NCBI GenBank assembly: GCA_040756415.1
Contig: JBFLYZ010000055.1
Location: forward strand, 1 to 25,328
Source: JBFLYZ01 sp040756415
GTDB lineage: Bacteria > Bacteroidota > Bacteroidia > JADZBD01
DNA: 25,328 nucleotides
Reading direction: 5' to 3'
Below the pieces are notes generated by a model that saw nothing but the letters and a program-made list of their open reading frames with translations, was not told the DNA's origin and ran no database searches. The position numbers were made by a program, and so were the translations under genes. Shown here in pieces: positions 1 to 7,795 of the stretch; the first letter of the stretch is position 1; every line of letters starts with the position of its first letter.

Positions 1-60
1 ATATACCTTCTATATATGTTTAAACAAGCAATGGTTAGACAAACGATAGATTTTTATTGT

Positions 61-68
61 TATTTTTG
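61..68 (+). promoter_or_regulatory. -7 box TATTTTTG, possible leaderless promoter
   Basis: This is an exact match to the Bacteroidota -7 consensus TAnnTTTG, ending 5 bases before the ATG at 74. Transcription would begin about at the start codon. No good -33 element is visible, and the local AT-richness raises the chance of a random match. Confidence 0.35.
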
Positions 69-73
69 CTTAT

Positions 74-628
74 ATGAATGGACTGTTTTGGTTAAATCAA
101 GCTATTTCCGAATCCCTGCGCGACACGACTTTTGCCAGAAAGTGTGCTGTTTCGCTGGTTGAGGAAAATAACTACAAAGACATAAAGGTTTTAATTGAGG
201 CACTTACTAAGGAAGAAGAAAATGTAGCGTTGGTCAGTTCCAACATTTTATTTGAAATAAGCAAAATCAAACCTGCTTTACTCGAAAACGAAGTGAAGTC
301 TTTCGCAAATGTTTTCAATAGCAGGGCAAGTAATGTGCTTCTCAATAATTGCTTGGGTATATTAACAGCCCTTGCTCCGACTAAACATGATGAAATATAC
401 AAGTATGCTGATAAAATTTCAGATCAGCTTCAGAATGACGATGTAAATATTACGGACGGGTTAATTGATTTACTTGCAGAGCTTGCAAAATATTCAAAGG
501 ATAATAATCATCAGGAAATTTGTATGGTGCTGAAGTTTGTACTTCTTCATTGCCCGGATTCTAATTTTAGGGAAGTATCAGGTAAAAGAATCGCTTATAG
601 ACGCTATAATTTGGAAACTGGAGCATGA
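74..628 (+). CDS. HEAT/ARM-like helical protein, function unknown (possibly partial)
   Basis: A 184-residue protein without signal peptide or membrane segment. It is built of amphipathic helices in pairs of about 35-40 residues (for example around residues 38-62, 70-100, 105-145), which resembles HEAT/ARM repeats; this is a fold impression, not a family match. The last 20 or so residues (from about NFREVSGKR) are rich in Arg/Tyr and overlap, in another frame, the start of a recombinase remnant, so the natural C-terminus may have been replaced at a DNA junction. A TAnnTTTG box (61-68) lies 5 bases before the ATG, suggesting a leaderless transcript. The base composition is clearly more AT-rich than the rest of the window, which fits acquired DNA. 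The biological role cannot be named. Confidence 0.5.
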   Translation: MNGLFWLNQAISESLRDTTFARKCAVSLVEENNYKDIKVLIEALTKEEENVALVSSNILFEISKIKPALLENEVKSFANVFNSRASNVLLNNCLGILTALAPTKHDEIYKYADKISDQLQNDDVNITDGLIDLLAELAKYSKDNNHQEICMVLKFVLLHCPDSNFREVSGKRIAYRRYNLETGA

Positions 629-1073
629 TTATAACGAGATGAACAAGGACAACTCAGGCAAGGAAACAAGGTTTCTGAAGCAAGTGGAAGAACTGGAGAA
701 TGGGATGTTCGGTCTTGAAGAAAAGTATCACGTTAAGGAGGAAATGACAAGGGAAGTTTTTGACCGATTAATGGCAAGGCTGATTGGTGAAAGAGAGCGA
801 ATCTCAAAGGAACTGTCTAAGTTGGGGGTTATGATTTCGAACCTTACTGATAAACTGAAGCAAGCAACCAATTTCTGTCTGAATATCAAATCATTATGGA
901 TGCAAAGCGGATTGAATCTGAGGGAGAAATTGCAGAAACTTATCTTTCCTGAAGGACTTTCCTATGATAAAAATTTACAGGCATTTCGAACCACAAAGAT
1001 AAATTCCGTTATCGCTGAAATAGCCCGACTATCAAGCAGTTTGGGGGAAGTAGAAAAGGGACTTCCCCCTTTT
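582..1073 (+). pseudogene. C-terminal remnant of a large serine site-specific recombinase
   Basis: The frame encodes a long charged coiled coil (from about KQVEELENG to ERISKELSKL), followed by a segment LREKLQKLIFPEG ... FRTTKIN. This is the typical C-terminal tail of large serine recombinases, in which the coiled coil emerges from the zinc-ribbon DNA-binding domain and ends with a conserved F/I-P-E plus R-T motif. The N-terminal catalytic resolvase domain with its nucleophilic serine and the zinc-ribbon cysteines are absent. The frame has no natural stop: it runs on through the terminator hairpin and antisense through tRNA-Ser to a stop at 1191-1193. It is therefore a decayed fragment left by an integrated element, AT-rich like the gene before it. 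Exact fragment limits are estimates. Confidence 0.55.
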
Positions 1074-1093
1074 TTATGGGGGCAGTCCCTTTT
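1054..1093. terminator. Strong bidirectional hairpin terminator
   Basis: AAAAGGGACTTCCCCC and GGGGGCAGTCCCTTTT form a 16-bp stem with one mismatch around an 8-base loop. The stem is flanked by A-run and T-run, so it can work on both strands. It lies 2 bases beyond the 3' end of tRNA-Ser(TGA) and most likely ends that transcript on the minus strand. Confidence 0.8.
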
Positions 1094-1095
1094 TG

Positions 1096-1180
1096 CGGAA
1101 GAGGAGGGATTCGAACCCCCGGGGCTGTTACACCCAACAGTTTTCAAGACTGCCGCGATAGACCACTCTGCCACTCTTCC
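1096..1180 (-). tRNA. tRNA-Ser(TGA)
   Basis: An 85-nt class II tRNA. The acceptor strands GGAAGAG and CTCTTCC pair, followed by G73. The D-arm is GCAGAGTGGT-like, the anticodon loop CTTGAAA gives anticodon TGA between GCAGT and ACTGT, a long variable arm is present, and the T-loop is GGTTCGAATCC. The CCA is not encoded. It decodes UCA (and other UCN by wobble). It is transcribed leftwards into the hairpin at 1054-1093, and its left flank carries remnants of foreign DNA. Confidence 0.95.
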
Positions 1181-1311
1181 GCGGCAAAAATAATCAATGA
1201 TCGGCAATCTGCGCAAGATTTTTTTACCCGTTTCCATTCTGTGCGGCTTTTCCAACCCGGCCGAACATTTTTTTATTCCTCATTCGAAGATTTCCTAAAT
1301 TTGGAGCTCAA

Positions 1312-1384
1312 GCGGGAATAGCTCAGTTGGTAGAGTGAAAGCTTCCCAAGCTTTAGGTCGCGGGTTCGAGCCCCGTTTCCCGCT
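1312..1384 (+). tRNA. tRNA-Gly(CCC)
   Basis: A 73-nt class I tRNA. The acceptor GCGGGAA pairs with TTCCCGC, with discriminator T73. The D-arm is GCTCAGTTGGTAGAGT, the anticodon stem AAAGC/GCTTT encloses loop TTCCCAA (anticodon CCC), and the T-arm is CGGGTTCGAGCCCCG. No CCA is encoded. It decodes GGG. It is divergent from tRNA-Ser(TGA), with about 130 bp between them from which both would be transcribed. Confidence 0.95.
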
Positions 1385-1500
1385 CGTATTAACAGAACAT
1401 GCCTACATAGTTTCCCGGGAGCGGAAAACCCGTCCCTGCTGCGAACGGCCGGCCCCCGCCTGCCTGGCGCCAGGCCTGCCCTTCGTTCTATCCTTGTTTT

Positions 1501-1971
1501 ATGAGCAAACAGCATCATTACCAGGTATCGGTGCGCTGGACCGGCAATACAGGCAGCGGAACTGCCGGTTATACCGCCTACGAGCGAAGCCATACCGTTT
1601 CTGCCGCTGACAAGCCCCATATACTCTGCTCTTCCGACCCCTCCTTTCGGGGAGACAAAAGCAAATACAACCCCGAGGAGTTGCTGGTAGCCTCCCTCTC
1701 CTCCTGCCACATGCTCTGGTTCCTGCACCTCTGCGCTGATGCGGGTATCACGGTAGTGGAATATTCCGACTCGGCACAGGGCACGATGGCCGAAGACCCC
1801 GATGGCGGAGGACGATTTACAGAGGTTACGCTTCATCCCTTGGTCAGGATCAGGGAAGCGGAGCTGATCCCTAAGGCCCATGCCCTGCACCAGCGCGCGC
1901 ACGAGCTCTGCTTCATCGCCCGGTCATGCAATTTCCCTGTACGGCACATGCCGGTGGTGAGCGGTTTGTGA
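1501..1971 (+). CDS. OsmC/Ohr-family peroxide-reducing protein
   Basis: A 156-residue cytoplasmic protein of the OsmC family, thiol peroxidases that reduce organic hydroperoxides through a pair of cysteines. The family signature is visible: NPEELLVASLSSCH with Cys69 at the start of the long central helix, followed by a second conserved Cys near the C-terminus (Cys137 in HELCFIARSC; Cys143 is also present). The length is typical. The ATG follows a T-rich stretch (CCTTGTTTT). It stands alone between tRNA-Gly and a KGG-repeat stress-type gene, suggesting stress protection. Whether it is an active peroxidase or one of the less characterised OsmC-like subgroups cannot be decided from sequence alone. 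Confidence 0.88.
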   Translation: MSKQHHYQVSVRWTGNTGSGTAGYTAYERSHTVSAADKPHILCSSDPSFRGDKSKYNPEELLVASLSSCHMLWFLHLCADAGITVVEYSDSAQGTMAEDPDGGGRFTEVTLHPLVRIREAELIPKAHALHQRAHELCFIARSCNFPVRHMPVVSGL

Positions 1972-2231
1972 TCCTGCATCGCACGCTCATGGCTTTACTG
2001 GAGAACTTTAAGTAAAAAAGAGGCCGTTCCTTTTCTTTTCGGGCATTTAAGTCTACAGCCGGCCGGCCGGCCCCCTTGCCTTATCGTACTGTCGGGAATT
2101 CTTTTTGCACCTGATCTGGCGCACGTTAAGTTATTACGATCCTATGCGCATGAGGCTCTGGCACCATTTATGAAAAAAGCCAGCGCTCATCATTTGTGTA
2201 GAGCTTCCGTCAATAATTAAAAAAAGGATCA
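1972..2231. other. Intergenic region between OsmC and KGG genes
   Basis: No gene or RNA is recognised. The stretch contains a GC-rich run of overlapping GGCCGGCC units around 2057-2072 and an A-rich leader with a purine-rich AAAAGGATCA just before the ATG at 2232, a possible ribosome binding site. Confidence 0.3.
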
Positions 2232-2726
2232 ATGAAGCATTCAAAAAAAAACAGGGGCCGTGCAGGCCGCGGTAACCGAAGGGGCTTTGCCGCAATGGGT
2301 AAAAAACGCCAGCGCGAGATCGCGCGCATGGGCGGTGAAGCGGTACGCAGGAAATACGGACCCGGATTCTACGAAGATATCGGTCGTATGGGAGGCGAGG
2401 CCGTTCGCGATGAATACGGGCCGGAATTCTACGAAAAGATAGGGCGCCAGGGCGGCAAAGCCGTGCGCGATGAGTACGGGCCGGGGTTTTATGAAGAGAT
2501 CGGGCGTGAAGGGGGCGAGACGGTACGGGATGAATATGGATCGGCATACTATTCCGAGATCGGCAAGATGGGCGGTGAAACGGTCAGGGATGAATACGGC
2601 CCGGAGTTTTATTCAGAGATAGGCCGTTTGGGCGGACGCAGCCGCAGGCGTCAATCGGGCCGGTCGGGTACAAACCCCGGCCAGCGCGGAGGCGCTGCAA
2701 GAAGGCGTTCGCGCACGCGCGGTTAG
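2232..2726 (+). CDS. KGG-repeat hydrophilic stress-type protein
   Basis: A 164-residue very hydrophilic, Gly/Arg/Glu-rich protein. After a basic leader (about residues 1-28) it has five consecutive 20-residue repeats of the form I-G-R-M-G-G-E-A-V-R-D-E-Y-G-P-x-F-Y-x-x, a sixth truncated start (IGRLGG), and a basic Arg-rich tail. This is the KGG/stress-induced repeat family (GsiB, YciG, plant Em-type hydrophilins), thought to protect against desiccation or general stress; the mechanism in bacteria is not settled. The basic ends could bind nucleic acid (inference). The repeats are also visible at DNA level with a 60-bp period. The gene is followed by a terminator shared with the convergent membrane protein. 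Confidence 0.85.
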   Translation: MKHSKKNRGRAGRGNRRGFAAMGKKRQREIARMGGEAVRRKYGPGFYEDIGRMGGEAVRDEYGPEFYEKIGRQGGKAVRDEYGPGFYEEIGREGGETVRDEYGSAYYSEIGKMGGETVRDEYGPEFYSEIGRLGGRSRRRQSGRSGTNPGQRGGAARRRSRTRG

Positions 2727-2756
2727 TGCCGCTGAAAACAACAGAACGATCAACTA

Positions 2757-2786
2757 AAAAAGCCGGTCAGGTTTGGCCGGCTTTTT
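2757..2786. terminator. Bidirectional rho-independent terminator
   Basis: A perfect 10-bp stem AAAAAGCCGG / CCGGCTTTTT with a 10-base loop lies between two convergent genes (stops at 2726 and 2807). The A-run and T-run let it serve both. Confidence 0.85.
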
Positions 2787-2806
2787 AATGTCCAGGAAAA
2801 CTGTTC

Positions 2807-3721
2807 TTACCTCTGTCCCCTTGCGTGCTCCCGCTCGTATTTGTTCGCCAGCGCGTATTCGCTGCGGGGAGCCACCCTGGCGCCCCACATGGTTACCAGC
2901 GCTCCGGTTATTAGCGCGATGAAAGCGATGATAGAGGCGGTCGAGGCGGTCTCTGCCGCCCTGTCGGCCTTCACCTTGGCATCGGCCCTCAGGTTCTCGT
3001 AGGAGCGTATCCAACCGTCTACCTTATTGCCGGCCTCCGCATAGCTCATACCGGTTTGCCGGGCCACCACTTCGATCAGGGCCTGCCTTGCTTCCGGATC
3101 ACGCACATCGCCCCTGAAGAAAGCCCGGAGCTCCTCGCGCATTACCCCGCTGCCTGCACCTTCCGTACCTTCCACACCCGTACCGTAGAGGCTTTCCGCA
3201 TCACGCGTAATGGGCGAAATATCCGTGAAGCGTCCGTCCACGGTGCTGGCTCCGGCTACCATAGCCGTGCTGATCATGCTTCCCGCCCCGGAAATAAGCT
3301 TTCCCACGCTGGTGGTCAGCATGAAGAACGAAAATACCGTAAAGGCGCACCAGGTCAGCAGGCCATGCCAGGTCAGGTAGGTCAGCGAGCGTGTCTGGTA
3401 CATCTTGCCCGTGGTCAATCCGCCCAGGAACAGCGATACCAGCATGGTAGCCGACCACCAGACGATGGAGCCCACCGCAAGGCCACCGGCTTCCGCACCG
3501 CTTTCTCCGCCCAGCGGGTCAAGCGTGGCCAGCCCAATGCCCACGCCCAGCAGGCTGAGCAGCATCTGCGAAACCGTAGTAACGACCACTCCCGCCAGAA
3601 TTGCCGCCCATGAGATCTTCCCGAAAGGGATCCATAGTTTCTTCCCTTCCTTCCTGTACAACTTCTCTTCCCCGTTATGGACCTTCTTTTCCGTAACGAG
3701 CCGTTCATTTACTGTTTCCAT
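2807..3721 (-). CDS. Conserved multi-span inner membrane protein, function unknown
   Basis: A 304-residue protein with a charged cytoplasmic N-terminus (residues 1-35), then hydrophobic segments at roughly 38-65, 82-103, 115-140 and 143-162. A hydrophilic central region follows (about 170-258, predicted mostly helical), then a last membrane segment near 264-286 and a basic tail. The motif W-A-A-I-L-A-G-V-V near the first helix followed by LLGVGIGLATLDP is what I remember from widespread uncharacterised membrane proteins (often labelled PhnA-like, without a link to phosphonate use). It is convergent with the KGG-repeat gene. The function is unknown; a role in envelope stress would be only a guess from the neighbour. 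Confidence 0.75.
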   Translation of the reverse strand: METVNERLVTEKKVHNGEEKLYRKEGKKLWIPFGKISWAAILAGVVVTTVSQMLLSLLGVGIGLATLDPLGGESGAEAGGLAVGSIVWWSATMLVSLFLGGLTTGKMYQTRSLTYLTWHGLLTWCAFTVFSFFMLTTSVGKLISGAGSMISTAMVAGASTVDGRFTDISPITRDAESLYGTGVEGTEGAGSGVMREELRAFFRGDVRDPEARQALIEVVARQTGMSYAEAGNKVDGWIRSYENLRADAKVKADRAAETASTASIIAFIALITGALVTMWGARVAPRSEYALANKYEREHARGQR

Positions 3722-3982
3722 TGTCGTTCATTTTATGTTAATAAAAACCCGTTATCATGGATAAGGTCTAAAAAGCGTACCATACCGAAACAGCGTGGTT
3801 TAGTGCAGAATGGCGATTTTTTTGGTCAGAATGGGGAATTTAAAGCCTCCCTATGAGAATATTTTTCCGCACCAGCGGCCTGGGGGCTCCGCCAGCGGCT
3901 TCCTGGTATGCGGGAGTTTTCGTAACTTAGCACTGGCAATATCCCCGCCCGGAAACGGTTTATTAAACGAAAGGAAGAACCC
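3722..3982. other. Divergent intergenic region with possible promoter
   Basis: It separates the leftward membrane protein gene and the rightward GWxTD gene. A TAACTTAG box at 3923-3930 (7 of 8 to TAnnTTTG) could drive the GWxTD operon. The octamer CCAGCGGC occurs twice around 3871-3900. No RNA gene is recognised. Confidence 0.3.
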
Positions 3983-5452
3983 ATGAAAAAGTATTTAGCC
4001 TCTTTGGCCCTGATGGCCGCGCTCTGCGCCCCGGGAGCTATTGCCGCCAGGAATGTAACAGCTTACCTCAGCTATGCCACCTTCAGCAGCCCGGGCAAGG
4101 GGCCTTACGTAGAAACCTACCTCTCGGTGATCGGCAATACCATCGATTATAAAAAGAACCCCGACAATAAGTGGATAGGCGCGGTGGAAGTGGCCCTTAT
4201 CTTTAAGCAGAACGATACCATCAGGGCCTCGAAAAAATATGTGCTGGCCAGCCCACTGCTGGACGATTCGGCCAAAACGGTGAACTTTATTGACCAGCAG
4301 CGCATACCGCTCGAGAACGGCATTTACACGCTGGAGCTGCAGATTGCGGATAAGAACAGGGATGCCAAGCCTTTTATTATGGAGCAGGAGGTTATCGTCA
4401 GCTTTCCGAACGACCGCATCATGGTGTCGGACATTCAGTTGCTGGAATCGTTCAAGAAAAGCGCTTCGCAGAACGTGCTGACCAAGAACGGCTACGACCT
4501 GGTGCCTTATGTGTCGAACTTTTACCCCGACAACATGAACAACTTCGCTTTTTATGCCGAGGTATACAACGCCAAACAGATACTGGGAGAGGGGAAGAAG
4601 TTCGTGATCAATTATTTCATAGAAGGTTACGAGACCCAGGGCAAGCTGCCCTCGTTTAACAAGTTCAGCACTCAGACGGCACAGCCGGTGAACATCCTGC
4701 TTGCCGAGTTCAACATTGCGGAGCTTCCGAACGGGAACTACAATATGGTGGTGGAGGTGCGCGATGAGGCCAACCAGGTGATCATGACCCGCAAAGCATT
4801 TTTCCAGCGCCTCAACCCCAAAGCCGATTTCTCGCTGCTGGATATCGCCTCGCTGGACGTATCGGCAACTCTCTTCGGTAAGATGAACAATGCCGATACC
4901 CTTACCGACTATATCCGCTCGCTGCGCCCCATCTCTGCCGAATATGAGAAAGACTTTGCCGATAACGTGATCAAGAAAGGCGAAATAAAGCTCATGCAGC
5001 AGTACCTGTACAGCTTCTGGCTGAACCGCGATAAGGCCAGCCCCGAAGCGGCATGGAACAAGTACAACACCGAGGTGATGAAGGTGAACAAGGATTTCGG
5101 CACCCAGACCATGAGGGGCTATGAGACCGACCGCGGGCGTGTTTACCTGCAGTACGGCCCGCCCAACCACCGTTCAGTGGTAGAAAGCCAGCCGAACACC
5201 TATCCTTACGAAATCTGGCAGTATTACAAGCTGAAAGACCAGAGCAACCGCAAGTTCGTTTTCTATAACCAGGACCTGGTCACGAACAACTATACCCTGC
5301 TGCACAGCGATGCCAAGGGCGAGATCTATGACGCCAGTTGGTCGATGAAGCTGCACAAGCGTACCATCCAGAGCAACGACATGGATATGACCAAACCGGG
5401 CGTGGATAATTTCGGAGACCATACCGAGGACCTTTTCAAGAACCCGCGCTGA
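3983..5452 (+). CDS. GWxTD domain-containing secreted protein
   Basis: A 489-residue protein with a clear signal peptide (MKKYLASLALMAALCAPGAIAA). The body is mostly beta-rich (residues 25-290), followed by a helical part and, around residues 378-395, the segment GYETDRGRVYLQYGPPN. This corresponds to the conserved core of the GWxTD domain (a G-x-x-TDRGR-h-Y-h-x-YGPP pattern), known from Bacteroidota and related phyla and of unknown function. The tryptophan of the namesake motif is replaced by Tyr-Glu in this copy. It is the first gene of a forward run with a GT2 glycosyltransferase, an exported protein and a DUF167 protein; the gap to the next start is 49 bases. The periplasm or outer membrane is the likely location. 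Confidence 0.85.
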   Translation: MKKYLASLALMAALCAPGAIAARNVTAYLSYATFSSPGKGPYVETYLSVIGNTIDYKKNPDNKWIGAVEVALIFKQNDTIRASKKYVLASPLLDDSAKTVNFIDQQRIPLENGIYTLELQIADKNRDAKPFIMEQEVIVSFPNDRIMVSDIQLLESFKKSASQNVLTKNGYDLVPYVSNFYPDNMNNFAFYAEVYNAKQILGEGKKFVINYFIEGYETQGKLPSFNKFSTQTAQPVNILLAEFNIAELPNGNYNMVVEVRDEANQVIMTRKAFFQRLNPKADFSLLDIASLDVSATLFGKMNNADTLTDYIRSLRPISAEYEKDFADNVIKKGEIKLMQQYLYSFWLNRDKASPEAAWNKYNTEVMKVNKDFGTQTMRGYETDRGRVYLQYGPPNHRSVVESQPNTYPYEIWQYYKLKDQSNRKFVFYNQDLVTNNYTLLHSDAKGEIYDASWSMKLHKRTIQSNDMDMTKPGVDNFGDHTEDLFKNPR

Positions 5453-5501
5453 GCCCACATCGTTTTTATTGCTATACTTACACGCATTATACTCCGGCAT
5501 C

Positions 5502-6530
5502 ATGAAGCGTGTAGCAGTGGTCATCCTGAACTGGAACGGAAAAAAATTCCTGGAAAAGTTCATTCCGGGGGTCATCGCACACGCTCCAGACTATACAGAG
5601 GTCATCGTGGCGGATAACGCCTCCGGTGACGATTCGATAGCCTGGCTGGAGAAGAACCACCCTTCGGTGCGCATTATCCGTAACCTTTCGAACGGGGGTT
5701 ATGCCAAGGGCTATAACGATGCTTTATCCGGCCTCGGTCATGAGTATTTTGTTTTGCTGAACTCGGATGTGGAGGTGACCGCGAACTGGATCGATCCCCT
5801 CATCCGCATGATGGACGCTGATCCGCGCATAGCCGCCTGCCAGCCGAAAATACTCGCCTATCATAACCGGACCCAGTTCGAATATGCCGGGGCGGCCGGG
5901 GGCTTCATCGATAAATACGGATTCCCGTTCTGCCGCGGAAGGATCTTCGATACCTACGAGGAGGATACCGGGCAATACAACGACACCAAGGAGATCTTCT
6001 GGGCAACGGGGGCCTGCCTGTTCGTGCGTTCCGAGCTGTTCCGCAAGGCGGGCGGGCTGGATGAGGATTTCTTTGCCCACATGGAAGAGATCGACCTTTG
6101 CTGGCGCCTGAAGAATATGGGGTACGCCATTATGTACAACCCGGGCGCAACCGTTTACCATGTGGGAGGGGGCACCCTTTCTAAGGCAGACCCGAAAAAG
6201 ACCTTTCTCAATTTCCGGAACAACCTGGTGCTCCTGTTCAAGAACCATTCTTCGCAATATTTCCTCATCAAGATATTGCTGCGTATGTGCCTGGACGGGG
6301 CTGCCGGCCTCCGGTTCCTCTTCTCGGGCGATATCGCTCATTTCTGGGCCGTGCAGCGCGCCCATTTCAGCTTTTATGGCCGGCTGGGCCGTACCATGGC
6401 CAAGCGCAGGGCCATGAAAAAGCTCATCGCGCGCTATGCCACCAGCGCCATCTACCGCAGATCCATCGTATTGGACTATTACCTTCGCGGAAAGAAAAAT
6501 TTTTCCGAACTTGAGGCGTCAAAATTCTGA
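5502..6530 (+). CDS. Glycosyltransferase family 2 (rhamnosyltransferase-like)
   Basis: A 342-residue GT-A fold enzyme that probably transfers a sugar from a nucleotide donor to a cell-surface glycan. The start at 5502 (MKRVAVVILNWNG) is chosen because the typical family N-terminus begins there. Visible motifs are VADNASGDDS (Asp38), LNSDVEV (Asp89 of the DXD-like metal site), and GACLFVRSELFRKAGGLDEDFFAHMEEIDLCWRL in two pieces, with Glu195/Glu196/Asp198 as the acceptor/base region. The C-terminal 110 residues are basic and amphipathic, suggesting membrane association. It resembles WbbL/rhamnosyltransferase-type GT2 enzymes. Donor and acceptor cannot be told from sequence. Downstream start spacing is 4 bases, so it is co-transcribed with the next gene. 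Confidence 0.9.
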   Translation: MKRVAVVILNWNGKKFLEKFIPGVIAHAPDYTEVIVADNASGDDSIAWLEKNHPSVRIIRNLSNGGYAKGYNDALSGLGHEYFVLLNSDVEVTANWIDPLIRMMDADPRIAACQPKILAYHNRTQFEYAGAAGGFIDKYGFPFCRGRIFDTYEEDTGQYNDTKEIFWATGACLFVRSELFRKAGGLDEDFFAHMEEIDLCWRLKNMGYAIMYNPGATVYHVGGGTLSKADPKKTFLNFRNNLVLLFKNHSSQYFLIKILLRMCLDGAAGLRFLFSGDIAHFWAVQRAHFSFYGRLGRTMAKRRAMKKLIARYATSAIYRRSIVLDYYLRGKKNFSELEASKF

Positions 6531-6534
6531 ACCT

Positions 6535-7110
6535 ATGCGTACGCTGTTACTCCTTCTTGTCCTGCTTGCCTCGGGCTTCACCCGCATCATGACCGAGGAT
6601 GAAGTATATACGATAGAGCCCGGCATCGGCATAAATGACATCAAGCTGGGGATGAGCTATACCGATTTCAAAGGGATTGTCGGCACCCCGTTCGAGCACC
6701 GCTCTTTTTCGGAGGAGAAGAAAAGCTACAAGAAGGCCAAGCTGGACGCGGCCGCGCTGATGCAGTACAAGATCGGCTTCGATTTTGTGCTCGTCTATTA
6801 CAAGAACAACAATAAATCCCCCTACCCGATCTATAAGGCCTATTTCAAGGACAACAAGCTGGTATATATCAATCTATCCAGCTATACCTACGAGCTGGCC
6901 GACTGCAAGAAAAAGTTCAGGCTGCCGGGCGGGCTGACCTTTGGCGCCTCGAACGGCCTGATCACAACCGAGTTCGGTGAGCCGGATGAGAAAGGCGTTT
7001 ACCTGAACGACAACCTGGCCTACGTTTACAAAAAAAAGGGAGTGGCCCTGGTGGTGAACCAGACCGAGAACGCCATGCGCGGCATCGAGATCTTTAAAGC
7101 CCAGGAATGA
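6535..7110 (+). CDS. Small exported protein, BamE/SmpA-like twin motif
   Basis: A 191-residue protein with a short hydrophobic signal (MRTLLLLLVLLASGF). The start at 6535 was chosen because it gives a proper signal sequence and lies 4 bases after the glycosyltransferase stop. Two similar segments, IGINDIKLGMSYTDFKGIVGTP near residues 30-51 and LTFGASNGLITTEFGEPD near 140-157, follow the pattern of a helix ending in G-x-P seen in SmpA/BamE-like folds (weak similarity, inference). There is no lipobox cysteine. It overlaps the following gene by 4 bases (ATGA), implying translational coupling. The function is unknown. Confidence 0.7.
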   Translation: MRTLLLLLVLLASGFTRIMTEDEVYTIEPGIGINDIKLGMSYTDFKGIVGTPFEHRSFSEEKKSYKKAKLDAAALMQYKIGFDFVLVYYKNNNKSPYPIYKAYFKDNKLVYINLSSYTYELADCKKKFRLPGGLTFGASNGLITTEFGEPDEKGVYLNDNLAYVYKKKGVALVVNQTENAMRGIEIFKAQE

Positions 7111-7364
7111 TGTTCCTGCACATTCGCGCCAAGGCGGGCAGCCGGATGAACCGGGTGGAGCGGGTCGCTGATGGCACCGTAACCATCAGGATAAAGGCCC
7201 CCGCACACGAAGGCAGGGCCAACGAAGAACTTCTCTCTTTCCTCTCCGGGGAGCTGGGCATACCCGTGTCGCGTGTACGCATCGCCTCGGGTCATACTTC
7301 CAGGTACAAAAAGCTGGAGATAGACCTGGACGAAACGGAAGTGCGTAAAAAGCTCGGCCTATAG
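7107..7364 (+). CDS. DUF167/YggU family protein
   Basis: An 85-residue small alpha/beta protein of the DUF167 (YggU) family. The core pattern is present: hxVRAKAGSR-like LHIRAKAGSRMNRV, then IKAPAHEGRANEELLSFLSGELGIP, then VRIASGHTSRYKKLEI, covering the whole family length. The family is widely conserved and of unknown molecular function. The start overlaps the stop of the exported protein gene (ATGATG; 7110 is an alternative start). The 3' end overlaps the convergent aroQ by 6 bases, so no terminator separates them. Confidence 0.9.
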   Translation: MMFLHIRAKAGSRMNRVERVADGTVTIRIKAPAHEGRANEELLSFLSGELGIPVSRVRIASGHTSRYKKLEIDLDETEVRKKLGL

Positions 7365-7775
7365 CAGGAAGCTGTCGATGGCCAGCCTGTACGAGTTCAG
7401 CCCGAAACCGCTGATGCTGCCCCTGCACTTGCCCGCGATGAGCGATTGATGCCGGTATTCCTCGCGCGCGTAAATATTGGATATGTGTACTTCGATGACC
7501 GGTGTTTTGATCGATGCGATGGCATCCGCAATGGCCACGGAAGTATGCGTGTAACCGCCCGCGTTCAGTATGATGCCATCATAGGTAAAGCCCGTTTCAT
7601 GCAGCTTGTTGATCAGCTCGCCCTCCACGTTGCTCTGGAAATAATCCAGGCTGACCTGGCTGTATTTCTGCCGCAGCTCATCCAGGAACTCGGCAAAGGT
7701 TTTGCTCCCGTAAACCGAAGGCTCGCGAACGCCAAGCAGGTTCAGGTTGGGGCCATTGAGGATAAGCAGCTTCAT
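7359..7775 (-). CDS. aroQ: 3-dehydroquinate dehydratase, type II
   Basis: A 138-residue enzyme of the shikimate pathway that converts 3-dehydroquinate to 3-dehydroshikimate, a cytoplasmic dodecamer in known members. The signature is complete: ILNGPNLNLLGVREPSVYG with the catalytic Arg17 and Tyr22, FQSNVEGELI, NAGGYTHTSVAIADA (71-85), EVHISN with His97, and REEYRHQS. Length and start are standard. It is divergent from xerD with only 38 bases between, an arrangement I recall as common in Bacteroidota. No other shikimate genes lie in the window. Confidence 0.97.
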   Translation of the reverse strand: MKLLILNGPNLNLLGVREPSVYGSKTFAEFLDELRQKYSQVSLDYFQSNVEGELINKLHETGFTYDGIILNAGGYTHTSVAIADAIASIKTPVIEVHISNIYAREEYRHQSLIAGKCRGSISGFGLNSYRLAIDSFLL

Positions 7776-7795
7776 TAATTCTTATTTTTACGGGA

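Noticed and set aside
1462..1475. Perfect 14-bp palindrome GCCTGGCGCCAGGC upstream of OsmC
   Set aside because: It lies in a GC-rich stretch with other short palindromes (GGCCGGCC) and has no second copy; too little to call an operator.
1273..1902. Long minus-strand open frame of 209 codons
   Set aside because: It runs antisense through OsmC and tRNA-Gly; the sequence GNGARTRDLKLGKLSLYQLSYSR is a usual false translation across tRNA genes.
2310..2640. 60-bp periodic repeats resembling a CRISPR or satellite array
   Set aside because: The period is 20 codons in frame and the variation is mostly at third positions; it is a coding repeat of the KGG protein.
3995..5170. 391-codon minus-strand open frame
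   Set aside because: Shadow of the GWxTD gene; no family features, odd composition rich in His/Val/Leu, and the plus-strand frame has a clear signal peptide and motifs.
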